39,234 nt of DNA, taken from assembly GCA_021801645.1 (NCBI GenBank), contig JAJYXT010000011.1, positions 1 to 39,234 on the forward strand. The letters are read 5' to 3'. Below are positions 1 through 7,432 of the stretch, one piece after another (the stretch's first letter is position 1; every line of letters starts with the position of its first letter). The notes beneath the pieces are model-generated. The model saw only the letters and a list, made by a program, of their open reading frames with translations, was not told where the DNA came from and ran no database searches. The DNA is from a bacterium. Its GTDB lineage: Bacteria; Chloroflexota; Dormibacteria; Aeolococcales; Bog-877. The position numbers were made by a program, and so were the translations under genes.

Positions 1-2
1 GC

Positions 3-749
3 CCACTGCGGGTGTCGAGGCTCGACCTGTACTGCGACTTCCAAGGTTGGGTCCCTGTCGCTCAGGACCTCTCGGACTTCAGCTGCCGGGCCACTCGTCG
101 CCGGCTCTTCGAGGTGCCCCGGCAGGCACACCTCAGCGGCCGCAGCTTCTCCGGCTTCACGTTCGGCAAGGGCGATGTGGTCTGCCGCATCTACGACAAG
201 TCGCTGGAGATGGCGTGCAGGGAGCAGCACTGGCAGGAGGAGATCTGGCGGGGCCGCGATCCCGGGCAGCCCGTGTGGCGGGTCGAGTTCCAGTTCCGCC
301 GCCGCGCACTGCGAGCCTTCGGGCTCGAGACCCTGGAGCACGCGCTCCGGTCGCGCCAAGGGCTGTGGGAGTATGGAATGGGGTGGATCTCCCTCCGTCG
401 CCCGGGGAAGGACAGCAACCGCTCCCGGTGGCACCAGGACCCGGTCTGGAGCGAGCTCCGCCGGGCCGAGCTGGGGTCACCATCATCGCAACTGGTGCGG
501 CAGCGGGTCCGGGCCGCGGCCCAGGAGAGGTTGGTGCGGGGCTTCGTCGGCTATGCCAGCGCACTTGGGGCGCTCTCTACCGAGGACGATCTGGCGGCGG
601 TGCTGCGCACGGCCGGGTCGTTGGCGACCCGCCGCCTCCAGGATACGGGGAGGGACTTTGAGGGTTTGGTGGACGCCAAGCGAGACCGTCTTCGTGCTGA
701 GCGGATGTTCAGGATCACCCCTGACCTGATCTGGGAGGCGGCCCAATGA
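3..749 (+). CDS. Replication initiator protein (Rep_trans-like), 5'-truncated by window edge
   Basis: Probable replication initiator of an integrative plasmid, nicking the element's origin to start rolling-circle-type replication. The frame is open to the left edge. A GTG at 12 exists, but codons upstream of it read on without a stop, and the first visible residues (RLDLYCDFQGW) look like the internal acidic motif of Rep_trans-type initiators, so the real start is probably outside the window. A second motif, RIYDKSLE at about residues 59-66 counted from the GTG, is the conserved Tyr/Lys block of these proteins. The following excisionase ORF starts inside the stop codon (ATGA overlap at 746-749), so the two are translationally coupled. 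The order rep-xis-int is that of pSAM2-like actinobacterial elements. The family call rests on motif recognition only. Confidence 0.72.
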   Translation, partial: PLRVSRLDLYCDFQGWVPVAQDLSDFSCRATRRRLFEVPRQAHLSGRSFSGFTFGKGDVVCRIYDKSLEMACREQHWQEEIWRGRDPGQPVWRVEFQFRRRALRAFGLETLEHALRSRQGLWEYGMGWISLRRPGKDSNRSRWHQDPVWSELRRAELGSPSSQLVRQRVRAAAQERLVRGFVGYASALGALSTEDDLAAVLRTAGSLATRRLQDTGRDFEGLVDAKRDRLRAERMFRITPDLIWEAAQ

Positions 750-958
750 CTGAGAAGCTGCTGCTCAACGTGGATGAGGCCGCCCACCTGCTCGGGTGCA
801 GGCGGACCTACCTCTAAGGAATGATCCAGCGCGGAGAGCTCCCTGTCGTCAAGCTGGGCCGGCTGACCCGCGTCCCGGCGGCAGCGGTCGAGGGGTACGT
901 GCGCGAGCGGTGGGAGCGATCGCCACGCACGGTCGTCGGGCAGCACCTAGAGCGGTGA
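746..958 (+). pseudogene. xis: Excisionase (Xis, MerR/HTH_17-like) interrupted by in-frame TAA
   Basis: Read through one stop, this is a 70-residue excisionase: NVDEAAHLLGC, then the recognition helix and wing (MIQRGELPVVKLGRLTRVP), then AAAVEGYV, the usual layout of DNA-bending Xis proteins that direct the integrase towards excision. Codon 24 (815-817) is TAA. In relatives this position, between the two HTH helices, is commonly Tyr (TAC/TAT), so one substitution explains the stop. The ATG overlaps the rep stop codon, and the integrase starts 7 nt after the xis stop, so the operon is otherwise intact. An ATG at 821 could restart translation but would omit the first helix. If the stop is real, the element should excise poorly or not at all. 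Sequencing error or stop readthrough cannot be excluded. Confidence 0.75.
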
Positions 959-965
959 GCGCGAC

Positions 966-2078
966 TTGGCCAAGCGAGCCAACGGCGAGGGTACGATCTA
1001 CCACCGCAAGGATGGCCGCTGGGAGGCGGCAATCTTCCTGGACGGCCGCCGGCACCGGCTCTACGGCTCGACCCGGGACGCGGTCAACCGGCAGTTGGTG
1101 GCCGCGCTCAAGTCACACGAAGACGGCCTCCTCCCAGGCGGGGGTCGCGAGACCTTCGGGCACTACTGGGAAGTCTGGCTGCCTGGAATGCAGCCTCATC
1201 TCCGTTTTCGGACCCTGCAGCGATATGAGGAGCTCGGGCGCCTGCACCTGATCCCCGTCCTGGGACGGGTGCGCCTGTTACAGGTCGGACCGCAACACGT
1301 GCGTGAAGTCCACCGCCGGATGCTGGACAAAGGGATCAGCCCGACCACGGCGCATCACGCCCACGCCGTCCTGCACCGCGCTCTCGCCGACGCCGTCCGG
1401 TGGGGCATGGTCCCGCGGAACGCCGCTGGACTTGTGCCTCCCCCCAGAATGGTCAGCGCCGAGATGAGGACCCTGACCTCAGAACAGGCGAAGCTCCTCT
1501 GCCGCGCGGCCGCAGAGAGCCCGGTCGAAGCCCTCTACATGGTCGCGGTCACCACTGGCATGAGGCAAGGAGAGCTCCTGGCCCTTCGCTGGTCTGCGAT
1601 CGATCTCGACCGTGGGATCGTCCAGGTGACCGGCACCGTGACCAAGGTGGGGCCACAGCTGCTCATCACGCCGCCGAAGACCGCTCGGTCCCGGAGAGCG
1701 GTGGTGCTCACGCCTCAAGCCGTGGCCGCTCTGGAGCGCCATCGACTGCGGCAGGACCAGGAGCGGGTGCAGGTCGGGGCCGCCTGGGAAGACCGCGACC
1801 TGATCTTCACGACAGCCGTTGGCGGGCTCCTCGAGCGCGATCAGGTGGTCCGCTGCGACTTCGTGCCGCTGCTCAAGCGAGCTGGCTTGCCTCCCATACG
1901 GTTCCACGACCTGCGCCACACGGCCGCCACCTTGCTGCTGAGCCCGGGGGTTCAGCCCAAGGTGGCCAGCGAGATGCTCGGGCACGCCACGGTAGCGATT
2001 ACCCTGGATCGGTACTCCCACGTAACCGAGACCATGCAGCGCGCCGCGGCGGAATCGATAGCCACACTGCTCGGGTGA
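966..2078 (+). CDS. int: Tyrosine recombinase / integrase
   Basis: Site-specific recombinase that integrates the element into a tRNA gene. The 370 aa show an N-terminal arm-binding region (NGEGTIYHRKDGRW, about 6-19), a core-binding SAM-like domain (about 62-160) and a complete catalytic domain: R200 (TGMRQGE), K238 (TPPKTARSRR), H314 and R317 (FHDLRHTAA), H340 (MLGHATV) and the nucleophile Y350 (LDRYSH). It starts with TTG 7 nt after the degenerate xis ORF, so it is probably co-transcribed with rep and xis. The protein looks fully active, in contrast to the broken excisionase. The likely attachment site is the tRNA-Ser fragment about 1.35 kb downstream; the intervening DNA holds the cargo pair. 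Confidence 0.95.
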   Translation: MAKRANGEGTIYHRKDGRWEAAIFLDGRRHRLYGSTRDAVNRQLVAALKSHEDGLLPGGGRETFGHYWEVWLPGMQPHLRFRTLQRYEELGRLHLIPVLGRVRLLQVGPQHVREVHRRMLDKGISPTTAHHAHAVLHRALADAVRWGMVPRNAAGLVPPPRMVSAEMRTLTSEQAKLLCRAAAESPVEALYMVAVTTGMRQGELLALRWSAIDLDRGIVQVTGTVTKVGPQLLITPPKTARSRRAVVLTPQAVAALERHRLRQDQERVQVGAAWEDRDLIFTTAVGGLLERDQVVRCDFVPLLKRAGLPPIRFHDLRHTAATLLLSPGVQPKVASEMLGHATVAITLDRYSHVTETMQRAAAESIATLLG

Positions 2079-2267
2079 CAGCTCACCTGGTCACAGTCGT
2101 GGCGCGGATGCTCGTCAGTGAAGGCCGGAGCGGCCAGGTCCTGCCCCGCGGCAGATGTGGCCGAGTGCCGCCTGAATGGCCGCCCCCATCCGATACTACG
2201 AGCGTGCGACCGGATCCCGGGGCGGACGATCAGCGGCGTCGGGCGCCAAAGTGGGATTTGCCTCCCC

Positions 2268-2948
2268 ATGTCTGATCGGTCCAATTCACGGATCGATGCG
2301 CTCGGCGAGAGTCTTCGTGCTGGAAGTCGGGAGCCTAGCTGCGTCCGGGAACTGGACAGCTACCGCCGCTCGTTTGTTCCAGCCTATGAGGCGGTCATGG
2401 CTTCGATTCGAACTAACCTGGGCCTCGCCCCGACAGGTCGCCCGGGCAAGTCAACAGCGTCGATCATTGCCAAGCTGGCTCGGGGATCCATGCGCCTATC
2501 CCAGATGCAGGACATCGCGGGCTGTCGCATCCTTGTCGTAGACCGCACCGCGCAAGACGCCGCGGTGGTGGCCTTGTCTCAGCTATTTCCCAAAGCACGG
2601 CTTCTAGATCTTCGGGCCAGGCCGAGCCACGGGTATCGTGCCGTACATGTGGTTCCGATGGTTGATGGGTACCGGGTGGAGGTGCAGGTCAGAACGAGCC
2701 TACAGCACTGGTGGGCGGAGCTTTCGGAGACGCTCGCCCTCGGCCACGGTGCGCCGGATCTCAAGTACGGAGGCGACGTTCCCGAGCACCCCGGAACCCT
2801 CGGTCGGCTGCTGCTCCTCAGCGACCTGATAGCTGCCTTTGAAGAAGCTCCGGGCGACGTCAGCCCCATGACACGATTGGTCACCGAGCTCGGGATCGGT
2901 CTGGTCGGGTATACCATGGTGAGCGAAGTGAAGGGGCAACAACCATGA
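2268..2948 (+). CDS. RelA/SpoT-domain alarmone synthetase (small alarmone synthetase or toxSAS-like)
   Basis: Single-domain RelA/SpoT nucleotidyltransferase of 226 aa with no HD hydrolase, TGS or ACT region. Conserved synthetase positions visible: R58-P-G-K61 and S65-I-I-A-K69 (basic/Ser substrate-binding segment), D82-I-A-G-C-R87 (DxxGxR, metal-binding Asp), G122-Y-R-A-V-H127 (YRxxH) and E138-V-Q-V-R-T143 (EVQxRT, catalytic Glu), followed by HWWAELSE. The catalytic set is complete, so it should transfer pyrophosphate from ATP to GDP/GTP or, as in some toxic SAS enzymes, to the tRNA CCA end. It lies between int and the attachment site as element cargo and overlaps the next small ORF by ATGA. 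The ATG at 2268 is chosen because homology begins shortly after it; an in-frame extension up to 2118 is not conserved-looking. Whether it is a toxin or a housekeeping-type SAS is inference. Confidence 0.85.
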   Translation: MSDRSNSRIDALGESLRAGSREPSCVRELDSYRRSFVPAYEAVMASIRTNLGLAPTGRPGKSTASIIAKLARGSMRLSQMQDIAGCRILVVDRTAQDAAVVALSQLFPKARLLDLRARPSHGYRAVHVVPMVDGYRVEVQVRTSLQHWWAELSETLALGHGAPDLKYGGDVPEHPGTLGRLLLLSDLIAAFEEAPGDVSPMTRLVTELGIGLVGYTMVSEVKGQQP

Positions 2949-3205
2949 GCTTGTTCTTGATCGTCTACGATCGGGAGGCGGGAAGGCTGGTCGACCTGCA
3001 GCAGTTCAACGTGTCTCAGGGCGATGTGGCCGTGAGGGCTAGGCTCGACTTGGAGTTACGAGCGTCGCCGAGCACTGAAGTAGTGATCTTGGAGGCCGAG
3101 TCGGAAAGTCAGCTTCGGGCTACCCACGCTCGCTACTTCGGGGACGAAGCAGTGGACGCCTTGGCCAATGAGGAGAAGTCCAGGCTGGTCCCTCAGCGTA
3201 CTTAG
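2945..3205 (+). CDS. Small protein coupled to RelA/SpoT synthetase (candidate antitoxin/neutraliser)
   Basis: An 86-aa protein whose ATG overlaps the synthetase stop codon (ATGA, 2945-2948), a coupling typical of two-gene toxin-antitoxin modules. I do not recognise a family. It begins with a short beta-like segment (MSLFLIVYDREAGRLVDL), continues with an amphipathic mixed region, and has a charged C-terminus rich in Glu, Ala and Arg. There is no signal peptide or membrane segment, so it should be cytosolic. The position suggests it binds or controls the synthetase. No hydrolase motif (HD, MESH or Nudix) is visible, so if it is an antitoxin it would act by direct binding rather than by degrading the alarmone. 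Function is inferred from context only. Confidence 0.7.
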   Translation: MSLFLIVYDREAGRLVDLQQFNVSQGDVAVRARLDLELRASPSTEVVILEAESESQLRATHARYFGDEAVDALANEEKSRLVPQRT

Positions 3206-3306
3206 CCGGGCGGCCGGTTTGGTCGCGGGTGTGGCGTCCACATCTCCAGCTGCTAAGCTCGCGGTCACCGACCGATTCCGTTCGCGGTTCCCTGGGCGGC
3301 AACCGA

Positions 3307-3317
3307 GTGACGGCAAC
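3307..3317 (+). repeat. Direct repeat copy 1 (GTGACGGCAAC), left of tRNA-Ser fragment
   Basis: An exact 11-bp match to 3548-3558, with similar flanks (AACC a few bases before, tGAGCG/tCAGCG after). The copies lie about 105 bp left and 69 bp right of the tRNA-Ser fragment. This could be an integrase arm-type binding site, but that is inference. Confidence 0.5.
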
Positions 3318-3421
3318 CTGAGCGTTCCCTGACGGACGTAGGCAGCTGGTGGCGTACCCACAAGTTGCGGTTCGAGATCAGGACGAACGTCGGTGCATAT
3401 ATGCGCACACCCGTACGAGAG

Positions 3422-3479
3422 CTTGAAAACCGCTGAGGCGGCAACGCTTCCGGGGGTTCGAATCCCTCTCCCTCCGCCA
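3422..3479 (+). other. Displaced 3' fragment of tRNA-Ser(TGA): probable attachment site (att) and right end of the element
   Basis: The segment reads as the 3' part of a serine tRNA: anticodon loop CTTGAAA (anticodon TGA at 3424-3426), a long variable arm with a foldable stem (AGGCG / CGCTT around GCAA), T-arm GGGGG-TTCGAAT-CCCTC, acceptor strand TCCCTCC, discriminator G and encoded CCA. The 5' half is missing: the bases before the loop (GAGAG) do not pair with ACCGC after it, and no matching GGAGGGA or D-arm lies upstream. Integration of tRNA-targeting elements leaves exactly such a fragment, with the break at the anticodon loop; the intact tRNA-Ser should lie left of the window, beyond rep. 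Confidence 0.8.
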
Positions 3480-3809
3480 GTTTGATCTCCATCGGAGCGC
3501 TCATGCCTGGTGGTCTGGGTGCCACACCCCTGCCTATGACAGCAACCGTGACGGCAACTCAGCGAGCCTCATGGCCGCAAAGCTGAGGCACCTTACCCGC
3601 TGGGGGAATGTCTTCGTGTTGACCCATGGCTTCTCCGCGCGATCGGAGCCAGCAGACTCCCTGCGAAGACGTAACCGAGCTCACCGCAGCGGCTGGCAGC
3701 GGCCCTTCAAGCGCTTCGGTCCTGGGTGGGAGATGGAGGCCAGGCGCTCGCCAGAGGATGTCCTCCCGCATGAGTCCCGGAGGCTGAAGATGGCCGGCGG
3801 TGGGACCGC
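3480..3809. other. No gene seen; putative junction DNA next to the attachment site
   Basis: About 330 bases between the tRNA-Ser fragment and the phosphotransferase remnant. The only structure I see is the second GTGACGGCAAC repeat at 3548-3558. The open frames here have no recognisable protein features. Confidence 0.5.
3548..3558 (+). repeat. Direct repeat copy 2 (GTGACGGCAAC), right of tRNA-Ser fragment
   Basis: Same 11-mer and orientation as 3307-3317. Its position outside the inferred element end means either that it belongs to a second (older, tandem) element remnant or that the repeat is not an arm site. Confidence 0.45.
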
Positions 3810-4358
3810 TCAGGCGTCGACGACGGAATTCCAGAGGCCGATGCGTTCCTCGACGTCGTTGGCGTCGGCCAGCCAGATCGCTCCGGGCCCCTCACGCCAG
3901 AACCGGCTCCATGGCTCAAGCCCGGATCTGTGGCCCTGTTGGAGCAGGTCGTACATGGAGCGGATCCTCGGGACCAGTAACACCGTGAACTCGTGGCGGT
4001 CTCCTTGGCCGAGGTCGTAGCCGTCAACCAGGCTGGCAAGTCTGCTGACGGCCTCAAGGTTGGGGACCGAAGAGCCCGCAGCGAGCGGCACAAAGCCGTG
4101 CGCCGCACAGGCGAGGTCCCAGAGCCGTGGCCCTGGGCCGACTCCGTCCCAATCGATGAGCACGAGGCCGGAGGGGCCGCGACCCAGGGTCCAAGGGCCG
4201 AGGTCGTGGTGGCAGACCAGATCCTCGCGGTCAGGACGAATGGCAACGTTCCACACGGATCCAGGGGGAGGCGTGAACGAGCTTACGGCATTGTGGAAGT
4301 CGCGGATCTCCTTGCTGGCGCCGGCCAGGTGCTCTCGGTCATGCCCGCGTCGCCGCCC
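3810..4358 (-). pseudogene. Aminoglycoside phosphotransferase (APH)-family remnant
   Basis: The C-terminal lobe of an APH-fold kinase without its N-terminal ATP-binding lobe. Reading from just after an in-frame TGA (4359-4361) gives KEIRDFHNAVSSFTPPPGS, VCHHDLGPWTL and LIDWDGVGPGPRLWDLA, the usual C-lobe order: lid helix, catalytic loop, metal-binding DxD loop. The catalytic-loop signature HxDLxxxN appears as HHDLGPWT: the Mg-binding Asn is Thr, a second sign of decay. A GTG at 4256 permits a 148-aa ORF, but that product would lack the nucleotide-binding half. It lies in the gene-poor stretch beside the attachment site, where truncated genes are expected. The family is clear; the original substrate cannot be told. 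Confidence 0.65.
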
Positions 4359-4396
4359 TCAACACCCGGTCGGTGGATTCAGGTCAAGTGTTGGTG

Positions 4397-4828
4397 TCAA
4401 CCCAAATCGAGTAGCTTAAGTTCGCTGGCAGACACGAGCCACGGGCGGCGGCTCGGCACATGAATGCGCGCACCGTAGCGTGGCGAATCGCGCATGTATG
4501 GGTGAAAAGTCACCATCAACCGACGCGCCTCCGCTGGTGGAGGCGGCGTCACGGTTCGCACGCCGCTGGCCCGCCCATGGGCCCCGCCACCAGGTGTGCA
4601 CTCAGTGCCCCAGTCATCCGTGACCTCAAAGTCCCAGTCCTGCAACGCCCCAAGAACGTGACCGTCAAAATGAATACCCAGTGGGTGCTCCGGGAATGGT
4701 GGCTCAACGTGGTAGCGGAGGCGGACCCCCACTTCGTCGGCCTCCACAGATTCCATCACGAGGATCCGATCCGGCACTATCCCGTTGATCCTCATGTCAC
4801 ACGCTACAGGTGAGGAGTGCACACCCAT
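4397..4828 (-). CDS. Hypothetical protein
   Basis: 143 aa, family not recognised. The middle has a conserved look (FEVTDDWGTECTPGGG, then VTPPPPAEARRLMVTFHP), a pattern I have seen in actinobacterial hypothetical proteins with a beta-sandwich-like region in which DD.GT is followed by a PPP..A..L strand. No signal peptide or transmembrane segment. The annotated ATG may not be the true start: a second Met (residue 12) follows, and the first residues look arbitrary. It lies on the same strand as, and upstream of, the phosphotransferase remnant. It could be an intact chromosomal gene or another remnant. Confidence 0.5.
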   Translation of the reverse strand: MGVHSSPVACDMRINGIVPDRILVMESVEADEVGVRLRYHVEPPFPEHPLGIHFDGHVLGALQDWDFEVTDDWGTECTPGGGAHGRASGVRTVTPPPPAEARRLMVTFHPYMRDSPRYGARIHVPSRRPWLVSASELKLLDLG

Positions 4829-4912
4829 CGCCGCTGCGATTCTGCGATGCGATGTCCCAGAAACTCTGACGGCGTTGTCGCGGTCGCGATGATCGTCCCA
4901 AGTCGTCTCGAC

Positions 4913-5572
4913 TCAGGGCGACTGCGGGTGCGGAAAGCGATCCCCACTCCTGTCGGGGGCGGTCTGGACGAGGAAATCCGATCTGTCTGCGCCTACCCTG
5001 GCCACGATCAGGAGCCTGGAGCCGCTTTGAGACTCCCACCTCCGCACGCCCCGCGATCCCCACCAGGCCAGGACGCCGAAGACCAGCATCTGGTTGCTCA
5101 AAATGCCCAAGAAGGTGGGCTGCACCGCGGCGATGACCGCCACCAAAGGCGCGTACAGCAGAACGAAGGCGGCGGCAGGGAGCACCACGGCCCGTGACAC
5201 CGGGCGGGGGTTCAAGCGAGCTCTGGTACTGGCTGCCCCCGAGACCGCCCATTCGACCCAATGTCGTGAAACCAATGCCATTGAACCAAGCTCGAAGACG
5301 AACAGTCCTATGAGCAGGGGCCAATAGATGGCTGGGGGCCTCAACCGGACGGCGGTGGCAACGGCGCCACCAAGCGCCACGAGGATGAACAGATAGCTCA
5401 GAGCCTTGAGGTATCCGGCAGCATCCGTGTGCTCACAGCGCTCCTCCGGAGCGCTGCTACCTGCGGCCACCACGGGTCGATGATAAATCACCCACCCAGA
5501 AAGCGTCGCTCCGGCCAGCTCGCCCGGCGTCGCTCCTCCCTCCCCCGCCCGAATTGCACTCCGGCCCCGCAC
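4913..5572 (-). CDS. Hypothetical multi-pass membrane protein
   Basis: 219 aa from a GTG, with about four hydrophobic segments: residues ~54-74 (YLKALSYLFILVALGGAVAT), ~80-101 (PAIYWPLLIGLFVFELGSMA), ~129-148 (VVLPAAAFVLLYAPLVAVIA) and ~151-170 (FLGILSNQMLVFGVLAWWGS). The first 45-50 residues are polar and Gly/Ala-rich and are not obviously coding, so the real start may lie closer to the first helix. I do not recognise a family, and there are no catalytic motifs. The C-terminal tail is short and polar. It lies alone, on the same strand as the hypothetical gene downstream. Confidence 0.5.
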   Translation of the reverse strand: MRGRSAIRAGEGGATPGELAGATLSGWVIYHRPVVAAGSSAPEERCEHTDAAGYLKALSYLFILVALGGAVATAVRLRPPAIYWPLLIGLFVFELGSMALVSRHWVEWAVSGAASTRARLNPRPVSRAVVLPAAAFVLLYAPLVAVIAAVQPTFLGILSNQMLVFGVLAWWGSRGVRRWESQSGSRLLIVARVGADRSDFLVQTAPDRSGDRFPHPQSP

Positions 5573-6198
5573 CGATTCAGCCTGGAAGCCTCAGGAGCAG
5601 GAGGGGTCCGATGAGAATGCGTCCGCAGGGATCGCCGAGGGCGACGAGGAAGCTAAACGCCTGTACCTCCATCGCGCCCCCACCGGCACCTCGGAAGCCA
5701 GCCGCCCGCCGGTTGTGGCCCAGCATTTGAGGGGACTGGTCGAGGCCCTGCAGCTCAACTGCTCTGCCCGGGCGAGACCGACACCATCCGCACCGACAGG
5801 GAGGCGGAGGGCGGGCCGTCCGGTGAGTGCGCGTGCCACTGCTCCGCCGCGCCAACACGGGGCGTCCACTTCTTCGCCCCAGGGTCGGCGGCGAGGCGAC
5901 CGCTCGCGGACCACGCACGAGCCCGAATTCGAGGACCTGGGGACGCCCCCCTGCGGTCCGAGGCCTGCACTTCCTGGCCCAGCCTACTAGAGGACTTGCA
6001 TCACACAAGCGAAGTGGGCTAGGGTTGCTGGCATTGTTCAAAGTGTTCCTGCAGGGGAGTTGCGTATGACCAGCTTCATCATGACCTTGGGAGTTGCCCG
6101 GCCGGCGCCACACGTGTTCCGAGGGATACCGGAGGTCCGCGGCACATGGTTCGGTGCCGTTGAAGGCAGCTCGGCCGCTGGCACGTCGATCCACTGAG
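5573..6198. other. No convincing gene in about 630 bases
   Basis: Several overlapping frames on both strands are open because of the high GC content, but none has a start with a ribosome-binding site, a recognisable motif or plausible composition. It may hold decayed sequence or the promoter of the VOC gene to the right. Confidence 0.45.
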
Positions 6199-6588
6199 AT
6201 GGCAGGCCTATTTGTGCGCCTTGCTCCAGTGCTCAACGTCCGGGATCTGGAGGCAGAGCGTGTCTTCTACGAGCGCCTGGGGCTGCCGGTCACGTATCAG
6301 GGTGAGGAGTACCCCGACTTCATCGCCTTCGGCGTCGGGGACATGGAGTTCGGAGTCCAGCAATCCCCAGTTCGAAATGACCCCCCGAGTGTCCTCACCT
6401 GGCAGATCGTGGTGACCGACATCGACGCGATGCTGAAGGTGTGCCGCGGGGTCGGCCTGCCCTGCGAGGTGGAGCACAACAACCCGGCCCCGGGGTGGAG
6501 CTACCGGCGCATCGTGCTGGAGACCCCGAGCGGCTACCGACTGGTCCTCGAAGGTCCGAACGAAGCTCAAACGAGCCGTGCGGGCTGA
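6199..6588 (+). CDS. VOC-superfamily (glyoxalase/bleomycin-resistance-like) protein
   Basis: 129-aa single-domain protein of the vicinal oxygen chelate fold. The two beta-alpha-beta-beta-beta modules are visible: LAPVLNVRDLEAERVFYERL (residues 8-27) with the LG.PV strand, and WQIVVTDIDAMLKVC with the closing strand YRRIVLETPSGYRLVLEGP ending in the family's terminal Glu. Typical length for a dimeric VOC protein. The substrate cannot be read from the sequence; members range from glyoxalase and dioxygenase to antibiotic-binding proteins. The ATG at 6199 starts immediately before the fold; an in-frame ATG at 6094 would add a non-conserved 35-residue extension. No strong ribosome-binding site is visible. 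It stands alone, with no partner genes. Confidence 0.85.
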   Translation: MAGLFVRLAPVLNVRDLEAERVFYERLGLPVTYQGEEYPDFIAFGVGDMEFGVQQSPVRNDPPSVLTWQIVVTDIDAMLKVCRGVGLPCEVEHNNPAPGWSYRRIVLETPSGYRLVLEGPNEAQTSRAG

Positions 6589-6756
6589 GGGGAAGGAGCG
6601 GAGCTGCTGGGCCAGACTGGCCGCGGTGCCCTGGCGGCGTCGAGCCAACAGCACGTTGGCCGCCGGGGTCATCGGTGTTCCCGATGATCCCGGCGGATGC
6701 ACCTCCACCGCCAGGCCGTCCGGCCGAGTTCGCCGGCCGGGGTCCAGGACTCGAAA

Positions 6757-7395
6757 TCAGGCCCCGTGGCCTCCCCCCGTCTCGTCCTCTTCGGCCAGGA
6801 TCCGGTAGAGCGACCGGCGCGTCTCCCTCATCAGCTGGGCCGCCTTGGCCACCTGGGCTGAGTCGCCGGCCCGAACCACCTGGAAGAGTGCGGCTGCCGA
6901 CTGACGCATCAACGACACCAGTTCGTGCACGTCGTTGCCAACGGCCCCGGACGCCTCGTCCCAGGGCAGGCCTAACTCGGACCGGTGAGCCTGGAGGTAC
7001 GCCTCACCGGCTTCGGTCAAGGTGTAGGCCCGCTGGCCGTCCACCTCCTGAACCCTGACCAGGGCCTCATCCTCCAGCTGCTGAAGAGCGGGGTAGACGG
7101 AGCCGGGGCTGGGATGCCAGACGCCGTTACTGCGCTCTCCGATCTCCTGCATGATCTGGTACCCATTGCGGGGCTGCTCCCCGAGCAGCAGCAGGATGGC
7201 GGCGCGCACGTTGCCGCGGGGAGCACGGCCCATGCCCATGGGACCCCTCATGCCTCCGCCCCATCCGCCCCTGAAGGCTCTGCCGATACCCTCGCCATCA
7301 AAGCGCCCGAAGCGTCCCCGGTGCCGTCCTCCCGGCTCCCCGGCGCAATGACCTCGCATGTGCCCCTCTCGCTGCATCCATCTGTCCTCGACCAT
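6757..7395 (-). CDS. PadR-family transcriptional repressor with Gly/Arg/His-rich N-terminus
   Basis: Winged-helix repressor, 212 aa. After a low-complexity N-terminus (residues ~12-58, rich in Gly, Arg, His and Met), the PadR domain begins at RGNVRAAILLLLGEQPRNGY and runs through IMQEIGERSNGVWHPSPGSV to LEDEALVRVQEVDGQRAYTL, the wing. The C-terminal half (~135-212) is a helical dimerisation region. The start is supported by GGAGG 7 nt before ATG 7395. Its own promoter carries a 16-bp palindrome between -35 and -10 (7442-7457), so it very likely represses itself. PadR proteins of this type commonly control adjacent transporter or efflux genes; here the nearest gene is the divergent peptide-binding lipoprotein. 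The ligand is unknown; the His-rich N-terminus might bind metal. Confidence 0.92.
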   Translation of the reverse strand: MVEDRWMQREGHMRGHCAGEPGGRHRGRFGRFDGEGIGRAFRGGWGGGMRGPMGMGRAPRGNVRAAILLLLGEQPRNGYQIMQEIGERSNGVWHPSPGSVYPALQQLEDEALVRVQEVDGQRAYTLTEAGEAYLQAHRSELGLPWDEASGAVGNDVHELVSLMRQSAAALFQVVRAGDSAQVAKAAQLMRETRRSLYRILAEEDETGGGHGA

Positions 7396-7432
7396 GTCGC
7401 GTCCTCCAAGCCAACGTGCTTCCGACGTGTCG

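Noticed and set aside
3380-3480. A complete tRNA-Ser gene ending at 3479
   Set aside because: The 5' acceptor strand, D-arm and 5' anticodon stem are missing; only the 3' part from the anticodon loop onward is tRNA-like.
5577-6236. Minus-strand 219-codon frame and overlapping frames before the VOC gene
   Set aside because: Arg/Pro/Ser-rich, no motifs, and several frames open at once, as expected from GC bias.
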